Shown here: piece by piece, positions 13,793-21,311 of the stretch
Layout: every line of letters starts with the position of its first letter
Numbering within the stretch: the first letter of the stretch is position 1
NCBI GenBank assembly: GCA_030433125.1
Contig: JAUIKZ010000011.1
Coordinates: forward strand, 1-22,744
Reading direction: 5' to 3'
Length of the DNA: 22,744 bases
From: Alphaproteobacteria bacterium
Lineage (GTDB): Bacteria; Pseudomonadota; Alphaproteobacteria; UBA6184
Notes under the pieces: generated by a model
Told to the model about the DNA's origin: nothing
Database searches by the model: none
Seen by the model: only the letters and a program-made list of their open reading frames with translations
Program-made: the position numbers and the translations under genes

Positions 13793-14956
13793 TTAAGGCG
13801 TGGTCTTTCGTGTCAGAAACGCAATAAGACTATTGAGCCGCAAGCGCCCTTCCGGTGTGCAACGCAAGGCTTGTTCATCGGCCTCCAGCAAGCCTTCGGC
13901 CACAAGTTGCCTTGCTTTTTTCTCAACGTTATAGCTTTCCCATAATGTTTGGTAACGTTGCAGGAATGGCTGGCGCGCTATGCCGTCCGTAATGCGCAAC
14001 CCCATCATAAGGTGTTCCGTAAAGCTGTCTTCTAAACTAAGCGATGTGCGGTATTGTTCACCGCCATTCTTTAAAGCGTGCTCCAGCCATTTTTCGGGGT
14101 AGCGATATTGCTTGGTGGCGTATTTAGTGCCGTTGATGGTAATGCGGCCATGAGCGCCCGGGCCTATGCCCACATAATCTTCATAACGCCAATAGGTGAG
14201 ATTATGCTGGCATGCCTGGCCTGGGCGTGCAAAGTTAGACACCTCATAGGCTGCGTAGCCTTGTTGCTCTAGCGCCTCCAGCGTTTTGATGTAAAGGGTG
14301 GTGGCGGTCTCTTCATCCAAAGGAGTAAACTTGCGGGCGGCCACATGTTGCTGAAACACCGTGCCGGTCTCTATAGTGAGTTGATAAAGAGAGATATGCG
14401 GCGGCTGAAAGGTGAGGGCGAAATCCAGTTCCTTTTTCCAGGTGGCCCAGGTATCTTGCGGGCGGGCGTAAATAAGGTCGAAGGAAAAATTTTCGAAGGT
14501 ATCGCGCACCGTGTGGATCACATCAATAGCCTCTTCAGCGCTATGCTGGCGGCCTAAAAATTGCAGTAGCTCATTATCAAATGATTGGACGCCTACCGAA
14601 ATGCGGTTCACCCCCGCTTGTTGCAGCGCTTTAAAGTTAGCCGCTTCGGCGCTGGTGGGGTTCGCTTCTAAGGTGATTTCACAAGCTGAGCTGAGGTTAA
14701 AGTGCGCGGCTAGGGTATCAATAATATGCGCCACCAGGGCAGGGGGCATAAGGCTGGGGGTGCCCCCGCCAAAAAAAACGCTCTTCACCGTTGGTTTGTG
14801 AGCATAGTAGGCGGCTTGCCGTTTAATTTCACATTCAAAGGCTTTAAACCATTGATCCATATCAATATGGCTGCGCACATGGCTATTAAAATCGCAGTAA
14901 GGGCACTTCGATTTGCAAAAAGGCCAGTGAATGTAAAGGCTGATGGCGTTATCCAA
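13793..14956 (-). CDS. hemW: HemW-like radical SAM protein (heme chaperone)
   Basis: A 387-aa radical SAM protein with CKSKCPYC (Cys14, Cys18, Cys21), which would hold the 4Fe-4S cluster, followed by DFNSH, as in HemW rather than the oxygen-independent coproporphyrinogen oxidase HemN. Other landmarks are FFGGGTPSL (about 63-71), EITLEANP (about 93-100), RISVGVQSFD, and a C-terminal HemN_C-like region with LMMGLRITDGI. HemW is thought to insert heme into respiratory proteins. The start is TTG at 14956, overlapping the rph stop by 8 bp; a TGA lies in frame shortly upstream and no ATG or GTG is available, so this is the only fitting start and translation is probably coupled to rph. Confidence 0.9.
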   Translation of the reverse strand: MDNAISLYIHWPFCKSKCPYCDFNSHVRSHIDMDQWFKAFECEIKRQAAYYAHKPTVKSVFFGGGTPSLMPPALVAHIIDTLAAHFNLSSACEITLEANPTSAEAANFKALQQAGVNRISVGVQSFDNELLQFLGRQHSAEEAIDVIHTVRDTFENFSFDLIYARPQDTWATWKKELDFALTFQPPHISLYQLTIETGTVFQQHVAARKFTPLDEETATTLYIKTLEALEQQGYAAYEVSNFARPGQACQHNLTYWRYEDYVGIGPGAHGRITINGTKYATKQYRYPEKWLEHALKNGGEQYRTSLSLEDSFTEHLMMGLRITDGIARQPFLQRYQTLWESYNVEKKARQLVAEGLLEADEQALRCTPEGRLRLNSLIAFLTRKTTP

Positions 14957-15668
14957 ATTTGTACAGCACGCTCATTTGTTGGCGAATCAGCTCTTGAATG
15001 CCAGCCGCTGCCAGGTCGTACATGGCGTCTAGTTCCACTTTAGTGAAGGGGGCTTTCTCGGCCGTGCCTTGCACCTCAATCACGCCGCCTTTGCCGGCCA
15101 TTACGAAATTGGCGTCTGTCTCGGCTACGCTGTCTTCGCTGTAATCAAGATCAAGCAGCGGTTCTCCGTTGAGGATACCCACGGAAATGGCGGCCACATG
15201 ATCAGTAATGGGCATAGCTTTAATGGTTTTTTGCGCCACAAGCTTTTGGCAGGCCAAGTGAAGCGCTACAAAGCCCCCGGTAATAGCCGCGGTGCGCGTG
15301 CCTCCATCTGCTTGAATTACATCACAGTCTACTTTGATTTGGCGCTCCCCCAACGCCGACAAGTCCATAATCGAACGGAGCGAGCGGCCAATAAGCCGTT
15401 GAATCTCTTGTGTGCGCCCGCCCTGGCCTTTAATGGCTTCGCGGTCCATGCGGCTGCCGGTGGAACGGGGCAACATGCCATATTCCGCCGTTACCCAACC
15501 TTTGTTGGTGTTGCGCAAAAAGCGTGGCACCTTCTCTTCTGCGGAGGCGGTGCAGATCACTTTCGTGTCGCCAAAGCTCACTAAGCAAGACCCTTCGGCA
15601 TGTTTGTTTATGTTTGGTTCTAGTGTCACGGGGCGCAGCGCATGGGCGGCTCTGTTTTCAAATCGCAT
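14949..15668 (-). CDS. rph: Ribonuclease PH
   Basis: A 239-aa phosphorolytic 3'-5' exoribonuclease that trims tRNA 3' ends. Conserved landmarks: LRPVTLEPNINKHAEGSCLVSFGDTKVICTAS, GWVTAEYGMLPRST, GRTQEIQRLIGRSLR (phosphate-binding arginines), CDVIQADGGTRTAAITG, and LDLDYSEDSVAETDANFVM near the C-terminus with acidic metal-binding residues. Length is normal. An AAGGA lies 6 nt before the ATG. The gene is second in a leftward cluster after the LpoA-like gene (16-bp gap) and overlaps hemW. The rdgB gene that often sits between rph and hemW is absent. Confidence 0.95.
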   Translation of the reverse strand: MRFENRAAHALRPVTLEPNINKHAEGSCLVSFGDTKVICTASAEEKVPRFLRNTNKGWVTAEYGMLPRSTGSRMDREAIKGQGGRTQEIQRLIGRSLRSIMDLSALGERQIKVDCDVIQADGGTRTAAITGGFVALHLACQKLVAQKTIKAMPITDHVAAISVGILNGEPLLDLDYSEDSVAETDANFVMAGKGGVIEVQGTAEKAPFTKVELDAMYDLAAAGIQELIRQQMSVLYKFG

Positions 15669-15684
15669 AGTGTGTCCTTAAAAG

Positions 15685-16797
15685 TTATTCTTCTGAGCTT
15701 ACCACAATCGGCATACTGTTGGTAATTTGCATAATGCTGACTTTGCGGTTTACCAGGCCAGAGCTTTGCACCACAAACTCACCGCCAACGCCTTTAAATC
15801 CATGCATATAGGTAAGATTGCTCCAGTTATATGGATCAAGAGCATATGTTTTGCGTAAGGTAAGCAAGAGTGACATAGCATCAAACCCAAGGGCGGCTTG
15901 TATTGTGGGCAAGGTGCCGTATGTGTTTTTATAGTAGTTTTTAAACCATTCTTTGGTGGTGGAGCGCGGTGTAGCATACCAGGCACCAGTTAGGCGAATG
16001 CCTTTTGGTAGCGTGTCTTCCCATAAGGATAAACCAAGCAAGCGCCCGGGGATGCGAAAACTGCGCATTTCAATTTTAATTTGTTTGAGGCGTGGGCCGC
16101 CTTCAGGCACAAAAATGGCATCAATCTCTTCTTGGCGCAGCGAGGCCACAGGGGCATACATGTCCATATTGTTTTTGGAATAAAAGTTTATACGCACATT
16201 CTCTGCACCTAGGTCTTCCAACACTTTTTCGTACACCGTTTTAAGGCGCTGGCCAAACTCGTTATCCGGCAAAATGGCGGCAAAACGCTTCATACCCGCT
16301 TGCACGGCTGTTTCCAAGATGAACTTTGTTTCATCTTCATAGGTGGGAGCGAGGATCACAACCTTGTTGCCTTTCAGACTTGGGTTGTTGTTAAAAGTGA
16401 TAAACAGGTTATCTTGCGCATCTGGAATAATCGCTTCTACTTCCTCGCCAAACACAGGCCCCAACACAGCGTGGGCTTGAGAAATAGTTTTAAACTGTTG
16501 GCGCGCCTTCACGGGGTTGCCTTCGGTGTCACGAATTAATAGTTGCAGCTTTTTCGGGCTCTCACGGTAATAAGCCAGCTCAATACCTTTACGAATGCTA
16601 TTCCCCATTTTTTGCTTCGCGCCCGAGAGGGGGAGTAACACGCCCACTGTGGTGGTTTCGGTGTCCACGAGGTCTCTTGTTTCATCTAAAAATGATTGGG
16701 GTGTTTTATCGCAGCCTGCCAACAGCATAAATATGCTTGCACACGTTAGCTGAACCGCGTTAAGTAAGGGTGTTACAAAGGCTTTTATATGTCGCAT
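15685..16797 (-). CDS. LpoA-like lipoprotein with a type I periplasmic-binding fold
   Basis: A 370-aa protein with a lipoprotein signal peptide ending LLAGC (lipid-anchored Cys29, followed by Asp30). The mature part is a Leu/Ile/Val-binding-protein-like domain: TTVGVLLPLSGAKQKMGNSIRKGIELAYY, LGPVFGEEVEAIIP, a FAAILPDNEFG segment, and LGFDAMSLLLTLRKT. In enterobacteria the equivalent protein next to rsmI is LpoA, an outer-membrane activator of penicillin-binding protein 1A; only its C-terminal domain has this fold, and here that domain is all there is. An amino-acid ABC receptor is the alternative, but no ABC transporter genes are near. The start overlaps the divergent rsmI start by 9 bp. An AAGGA lies 12 nt upstream, a rather long spacing. 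Confidence 0.8.
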   Translation of the reverse strand: MRHIKAFVTPLLNAVQLTCASIFMLLAGCDKTPQSFLDETRDLVDTETTTVGVLLPLSGAKQKMGNSIRKGIELAYYRESPKKLQLLIRDTEGNPVKARQQFKTISQAHAVLGPVFGEEVEAIIPDAQDNLFITFNNNPSLKGNKVVILAPTYEDETKFILETAVQAGMKRFAAILPDNEFGQRLKTVYEKVLEDLGAENVRINFYSKNNMDMYAPVASLRQEEIDAIFVPEGGPRLKQIKIEMRSFRIPGRLLGLSLWEDTLPKGIRLTGAWYATPRSTTKEWFKNYYKNTYGTLPTIQAALGFDAMSLLLTLRKTYALDPYNWSNLTYMHGFKGVGGEFVVQSSGLVNRKVSIMQITNSMPIVVSSEE

Positions 16798-17724
16798 ACT
16801 GAATTTGAATCCTTCTCACCGAACAATACTGTTTTTTTTAAAAAAAGCAAGTTAGAACCCGGGTTGTATATCACGGCTACGCCCATTGGGAACCTGCGTG
16901 ACATCACGCTACGGGCCTTGGATGTGTTGGTCTCGGCAGATGTGGTGTTATGTGAAGACACCCGCAACACGCAAAAGCTTTTAACGGCTTATGGTATGAA
17001 GGCCAAGCTGCGTTCTTATCATGAGCATTCCACCGATGGTGACCGCGTGGCTATCCTTTCGATGCTGCAAGAGCAAAAGGCTATCGCCTTGGTAAGTGAT
17101 GGCGGCACGCCCTTGATCTCTGACCCCGGTTATAAGTTGGTGCGACAGGCTCAGCAGCAGGGCCACAAAACCTATGTGGTGCCGGGCGCTAGCAGTGTTA
17201 CGGCGGCTTTGAGTGTGTGTGGTTTGCCCACAGATAGCTTTTTGTTTTTGGGCTTTTTACCAACCCAGGAGAAAGCGTGTAAGGCCAAGCTCAGTGCATT
17301 ACGTGATTATGAGGGCAGCTCGGTGATACTTGAATCCCCCAAACGGATGCTAAAAACCTTAGAGCGCATAAAGCAAACCTTGCCTCACGCCGAAGTGGCC
17401 TTAGCCCGTGAGCTCACCAAGGTGTTTGAAGAGGTGGTGCGCTGTCCTGTTGATAAGCTTATTGCTGTGCTGCAAGCACGACCCCCGCTAAAAGGGGAGT
17501 GCGTGCTGGTGGTGCACAACGCAGACCAAAAAGCACCGGCGGGTGAAGAGGGTACGTCTTTAGTGCAGCAGCTGCATGCTGTGTTGCAGGGCACACAGGG
17601 CGAAAAAGCGATGCAGGCTATAGTGGAGGCGCTGAAAGCAAACACGCCCAAAAGGGAGCTCAGCAAATGGCTGGCCCCCCTTCTTAACACCACGCCTCAA
17701 GAGGTATATAAAAGGCTGGTTTAA
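16789..17724 (+). CDS. rsmI: 16S rRNA 2'-O-ribose C1402 methyltransferase RsmI
   Basis: A 311-aa SAM-dependent methyltransferase of the tetrapyrrole-methylase fold that methylates the ribose of C1402 in 16S rRNA. Landmarks: YITATPIGNLRDITLRALDVL (about 28-48), CEDTRNTQKLL, SYHEHSTDGD, ALVSDGGTPLISDPGYKLV, PGASSVTAALSVCGLPTDSFLFLGFLP and VILESPKRMLKTL. The C-terminal ~90 residues are variable, ending with a helical TPKRELSKWLA segment. The ATG at 16789 has AAAGG 7 nt upstream and overlaps the divergent lipoprotein gene by 9 bp. About 25 residues precede the conserved core, and that extension carries a T8A7 run (16832-16846). No better in-frame start exists apart from a TTG just before the YIT motif. 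Confidence 0.92.
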   Translation: MSHTEFESFSPNNTVFFKKSKLEPGLYITATPIGNLRDITLRALDVLVSADVVLCEDTRNTQKLLTAYGMKAKLRSYHEHSTDGDRVAILSMLQEQKAIALVSDGGTPLISDPGYKLVRQAQQQGHKTYVVPGASSVTAALSVCGLPTDSFLFLGFLPTQEKACKAKLSALRDYEGSSVILESPKRMLKTLERIKQTLPHAEVALARELTKVFEEVVRCPVDKLIAVLQARPPLKGECVLVVHNADQKAPAGEEGTSLVQQLHAVLQGTQGEKAMQAIVEALKANTPKRELSKWLAPLLNTTPQEVYKRLV

Positions 17725-17734
17725 AGCACGCGTT

Positions 17735-18085
17735 TTAGCGAGCAGCAGGCCCCACAAGGCGTTGGTATGTTGCCATTGCCGCTTCGAACCTGTCCACAAT
17801 GTTTTGGGCGGGGGCAAGTACGTCCCCGCCATTGGCGCGAAGCTCTAAACGCTCTTCTTGCGCACCAGCATAGGCTTTGTAACCTTCGTGTGCTTGTAGG
17901 GCTTCAGCCTCGGGGCTGCGAAGTAGCTCTTGCGCTGCTTGCAGGCTGTGGTTTTGGGCCGCCACAAAACGAGCGTGGAAATCTTTAATGCGTGCATCGT
18001 TGATTTCGCTAGCCATGCTCATACCTGAAAGCACCACTGCACCGAAGGCCAAACCTACCTTTTTGGTAATTGTTTTTAAATTCAT
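17735..18085 (-). CDS. Small exported helical protein, unknown function
   Basis: A 116-aa protein I do not recognise. I start it at 18085 because GGAG lies 6 nt upstream; a start at 18100 would put that ribosome site inside the gene. Residues 1-24 form a signal peptide (MNLKTITKKVGLAFGAVVLSG...) with a likely cut at SMA-SE. The mature ~90 residues are predicted-helix-rich (Ala, Glu, Gln, Leu): IKDFHARFVAAQNHSLQAAQELL, EGYKAYAGAQEERLEL, VDRFEAAMATYQRL. It has no cysteine. It converges on rsmI with a 10-bp gap. A TATACT (18114-18109, minus) is a plausible -10 box with a poor -35. A small periplasmic helical protein is the most that can be said. Confidence 0.7.
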   Translation of the reverse strand: MNLKTITKKVGLAFGAVVLSGMSMASEINDARIKDFHARFVAAQNHSLQAAQELLRSPEAEALQAHEGYKAYAGAQEERLELRANGGDVLAPAQNIVDRFEAAMATYQRLVGPAAR

Positions 18086-18195
18086 TATATTCTCCATCAT
18101 TTGATAGCAGTATAGCGGGTATCAGTTAATAAAAATTTAACAACTAAGCGTTAATGCGTGCTCTATAAAATTGTGCTATATAAAAACAAAAAAGC

Positions 18196-19375
18196 ATGAG
18201 TCTTTTAGTCGTAAAATTTGGGGGCACCTCCGTAGCCAACACAGCTCGTTTACAAGAGGTGGCCCATAAAATAAAACAAATGCTGAACCGGCATGACCGG
18301 GTGGTGGTTGTAACATCGGCCATGGCGGGGGCTACCAACCAGTTGCTGCAGCAGTGTAAAGATATTAATGGCGGCACTGTTGCTGCCGAGGCCACGGATA
18401 TGGTTTTAGCCACCGGCGAGCAAGTGAACGTGGGGCTGCTTACACTGGCGTTACACCAAGCGGGCGTGCCCGCAAAGGGCTTGATGAGCTGGGAGGTGCC
18501 CATTCAAACCAACAACACCATAAGCAACGCTCGTATCGAGAGTATTAACACCGAACGTTTGCGAGCGCATTTAGAGCAAGCCCCCGTGGTGGTGTTGCCA
18601 GGGTTTCAGGGCGTTACAGCGGAAGGGCGGTTGCGCACATTGGGGCGTGGCTGACACCACCGCCGTAGCTGTGGCCGGCGCATTGCAGGCGGCGTGCTAT
18701 ATATATACAGACGTAAAAGGCATATATAGTGCCGACCCCCGTATGGTGCCACATGCACATGTCCTTACTGATATGCAGTATAGCCAGGCGGCGGCCTTTG
18801 CTTATAACGGTGCCAAGGTGATGCACTTTAAATCTATTGATGAAGCGGTGAAACGCAATGTGGCGGTGCACGTGTTGTCGAGCTTTCAAGAGGGGGAGGG
18901 CACATGGATTGGCCCCCAATCATTAGGCGCGCAGGCTTCATACATAGGTATGACAGCATTAGGTGTGCAAGTGCTAACGTTTGCGTTTCAACAAGGGGCG
19001 AAGATCTCACCGACAGATATTGATGCAGCTCTCAATGAAATGGATATATTATATGACGTGTTGGCCTTTAAAGAAGATCACCTTAAAGTAAGCGTGGCAC
19101 GCCAAGAGGTGAGCGAGTTTATGCATTATCTGCAAGAGGCTTTTGGGGGGTTTTTTCAACTTGAAGATAAACGTTCACTTGCGAAGTTTACCTTTGTAAA
19201 AGGATCTTCTAACACCAGGGCTGCCCCTACCCTTTCTAGGGGGGCCGTGTATCATATGGACACTATCCATGCCTCTCATTATTGGGTGAATGGCAGTGCG
19301 GATGATGACCGCATTCACAACCAGCTATATTGCGAGGTGGTTATGAAAGACGCGCACATATCGGAAATGGTTTAA
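18196..19375 (+). pseudogene. lysC: Aspartate kinase gene interrupted by a frameshift
   Basis: Aspartate kinase makes aspartyl phosphate, the first step to lysine, threonine, methionine and diaminopimelate. The 5' frame (18196-18654) has KFGGTS (residues 7-12), TSAMAGATNQLL, VLATGEQVN and PGFQGVTAEGRLRTLGRG, then hits TGA at 18652. The remainder continues in the +1 frame as DTTAVAVAGALQAACYIYTDVKGIYSADPR through to 19375. Family members read GRGGSDTTA here; the nucleotides fit a 5-nt loss (GGC GGC TCT GAC to GGC TGAC), removing Gly-Ser and shifting frame. The second half's ACT region is diverged from the usual sequence but uninterrupted. Repaired, the protein would be about 394 aa, near normal. 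A recent mutation, assembly error or recoding cannot be separated from one sequence. No Shine-Dalgarno is evident at the ATG. Confidence 0.85.
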
Positions 19376-19397
19376 AGTTTTTTGCCAATCTAACTAT

Positions 19398-19426
19398 TTG
19401 TTAACTTCGGTGTCCTATACTATATA
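19398..19426 (+). promoter_or_regulatory. Promoter of gltA
   Basis: TTGTTA (19398-19403) and TATATA (19421-19426) are separated by 17 bp, predicting initiation near 19433. That leaves only about 9 nt before the TTG start codon, so the transcript would be almost leaderless. Confidence 0.5.
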
Positions 19427-19441
19427 AAAATAGGCATTATC

Positions 19442-20746
19442 TTGGCACCGAAAACACAAAAAACAGCACAGCTTCATTTACCTGATGGCTCCGTTCATGA
19501 GCTGCCTGTGCTAAATGGTGCCTTTCAGAAACATGCCCTTGATATACGCTCTTTATACAAGGCCACCGGCTTTACGGCCTATGACCCGGGATATACCTCC
19601 ACGGCCAGTTGTAAATCAGCCATCACTTATATCGACGGGGCTAAAGGAGACCTGTATTATCGTGGCTACCCCGTGAAAAAGTTGGCGGATCATAACACCT
19701 TTTTAGAGGTGGCGCATTTGTTGTGGGAGGGGGAGCTGCCAGAGGCGGGTGGTAAAAACCCCCTTGAAGAGGCGGTGCGTTCTCATAGTATGGTGCACGA
19801 ACAGCTGCGAGAGTTCTTTAAAGGGTTTAGGCGTGATGCTCACCCCATGGCCATATTGATGGGCACCGTGGGGGCTTTATCTAGCTTTTATCATGAGGAT
19901 TTAAATTTGCATAATGAAGATGACCGGGACTTAGCGGCCATCCGTATTTTAGCGAAAATGCCCACGCTGGCGGCCATGGCCTATCGATACAATAAAGGCT
20001 TGCCCTTTGTGTATCCGTGTAATGAGCTCTCTTATGTTGAGAACTTTGTGTACATGATGTTTGATATGCCCACACAGCCCTATAAGGCAGATGATGTACG
20101 GGTGAAGGCGTTGGAGAAGGTGATGATTCTGCATGCGGACCATGAGCAAAATGCCTCCACCTCCACGGTAAGGATGGCGGCCTCTAGTCATGCAGACCCC
20201 TTTGGGTGCATTGCGGCGGGGGTGGCGTCTTTATGGGGGCCGGCTCATGGGGGCGCCAATGAAGCTGTGTTGCGTATGTTGGCGGCCATCCAAACGCCTG
20301 AAAATATTCCGATTTTTTTGGAAAAAGCAAAAGATAAAGCTGATCCCTTTAAGCTCATGGGGTTTGGGCACCGTGTGTATAAAAACTATGACCCCCGCGC
20401 CCATGTGTTGAAAGAGGTATGCCACACATTGTTGAAGCATTTAGGCCTGGCGCAAGACCCCCTGTTTAAGCTGGCCCTGGAGCTTGAGAAGGTGGCCTTA
20501 AATGACCCTTATTTTATTGAAAAGAAGCTGTACCCCAATGTGGATTTTTATTCTGGGTTGGTGCTGCAGGCGCTTGGTATCCCACTCAATATGTTTACTG
20601 TTCTATTTGCGGTGGCGCGCACAACGGGTTGGCTTGCCCACTGGAAAGAGCTTTTTGATGATGAGGATTTTAAAATAGGTCGCCCCCAACAATTATACGT
20701 GGGGCCGGAGGCACGAGGGCGCGACTGTGAAGAGAGCGAAGAATAA
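19442..20746 (+). CDS. gltA: Citrate synthase
   Basis: A 434-aa type II citrate synthase that condenses oxaloacetate and acetyl-CoA at the entry to the TCA cycle. The N-terminal beta domain (AQLHLPDGSVHELPVLNGAF, then LDIRSLY, YDPGYTSTASCKSAITYIDG) is typical. The catalytic triad reads as His269 (GPAHGGANE), His310 (GFGHRVYKNYDPR) and Asp368 (PNVDFYSG). The C-terminus KIGRPQQLYVG carries the usual binding arginine. The start is TTG at 19442: no ATG or GTG lies between the promoter and the conserved N-terminus, and only a weak AGG precedes it. It stands 66 bp after the aspartokinase remnant and is followed after 18 bp by a small membrane protein. Confidence 0.96.
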   Translation: MAPKTQKTAQLHLPDGSVHELPVLNGAFQKHALDIRSLYKATGFTAYDPGYTSTASCKSAITYIDGAKGDLYYRGYPVKKLADHNTFLEVAHLLWEGELPEAGGKNPLEEAVRSHSMVHEQLREFFKGFRRDAHPMAILMGTVGALSSFYHEDLNLHNEDDRDLAAIRILAKMPTLAAMAYRYNKGLPFVYPCNELSYVENFVYMMFDMPTQPYKADDVRVKALEKVMILHADHEQNASTSTVRMAASSHADPFGCIAAGVASLWGPAHGGANEAVLRMLAAIQTPENIPIFLEKAKDKADPFKLMGFGHRVYKNYDPRAHVLKEVCHTLLKHLGLAQDPLFKLALELEKVALNDPYFIEKKLYPNVDFYSGLVLQALGIPLNMFTVLFAVARTTGWLAHWKELFDDEDFKIGRPQQLYVGPEARGRDCEESEE

Positions 20747-20764
20747 TTTTAGAGAAGAGACACC

Positions 20765-21001
20765 ATGAAGAGAGATGATCACCCGTTAAAATTATCACCT
20801 GCAATATCTCGCCCGCCCCGGGGAGGGTTTGTGCAGACACAGTCTTACAAGCCTATGTATTTTATGCCCACGCCAAAACGCATGAAGAGATTAGCTGTTA
20901 ATACCAACAAGCTCCCGCTAGAAAAACGTCTTAGAACATTCTTATTTACCACGGTAGCAGTTATGCTGGGTATTTATCTAATGGCGTTGTTGTGCCTCTA
21001 A
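20765..21001 (+). CDS. Small single-TM protein, unknown function
   Basis: A 78-aa protein I do not recognise. The first ~57 residues are basic and proline-rich (SPAISRPPRGGF, YFMPTPKRMKRL, LPLEKRLRT) and would be cytoplasmic. Residues about 58-78 (FLFTTVAVMLGIYLMALLCL) form one hydrophobic helix at the very C-terminus, so the topology is tail-anchored. It is 18 bp downstream of gltA on the same strand and may be cotranscribed; a weak purine-rich AGAGAAGAGA precedes the ATG. The coding case rests on the coherent composition, placement and complete frame, so it is less sure than its neighbours. Confidence 0.55.
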   Translation: MKRDDHPLKLSPAISRPPRGGFVQTQSYKPMYFMPTPKRMKRLAVNTNKLPLEKRLRTFLFTTVAVMLGIYLMALLCL

Positions 21002-21041
21002 CTAAAAATAATAGACGACGCCTGTTGAACATTTATCATAG

Positions 21042-21217
21042 CTTTTCGCTCAGCTGCATTGTCGCTTAAAGCGCTTGTTTGTAAAGGTTGCCCTTTCCCT
21101 TCGATTTTATGTGCATAAAATCTGCAGGGGCCCGGGGCGCTCTTGACAAACGGCGCTACGCTTTAAGCTTTAAATTCAGCCATGAGCCAAAAGAAATATT
21201 ATATCTTGTGCAAGATA
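21042..21217. repeat. Structured intergenic repeat, copy 2
   Basis: This is the second copy of the element at 4401-4582 and occupies most of the 310-bp gap 21002-21311. Arms: CTTTT/AAAAG (21042-21046, 21189-21193), GCTC/GAGC, GCTG/CAGC, GCTTAAAGCG/CGCTTTAAGC (a perfect 10-bp pair), GTTTGT (21077-21082)/ACAAAC (21146-21151), GCCC/GGGC, CCCTT/AGGGG, and an inner hairpin GATTTTAT-GTGC-ATAAAATC. A following hairpin TATCTT-GTGC-AAGATA is at 21202-21217. Relative to copy 1 several arm differences are matched on both sides. A short frame over it has no ribosome site and is not called. It lies between the 78-aa gene and the MFS gene, both rightward. A further small hairpin, GCGCT-GCTT-AGCGC, follows at about 21229. 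Confidence 0.85.
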
Positions 21218-21311
21218 GGGGCTGGTGGCGCTGCTTAGCGCATTCACGAGCCATGGGCCGATATTACTTCAGCGGGAGAGTTAAAAGAATACTCACATCA
21301 AAAACGAGATT

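Noticed and set aside
13676..13945. Short rightward frame before and into hemW
   Set aside because: GTG start without a ribosome site, and two thirds overlap hemW antisense.
18640..18655. Programmed +1 frameshift as the main explanation for the split aspartokinase
   Set aside because: The spacing of GGGG and TGA C is suggestive, but P-site re-pairing would be poor and the product would still lack the loop Gly-Ser; a 5-nt deletion explains it more simply.
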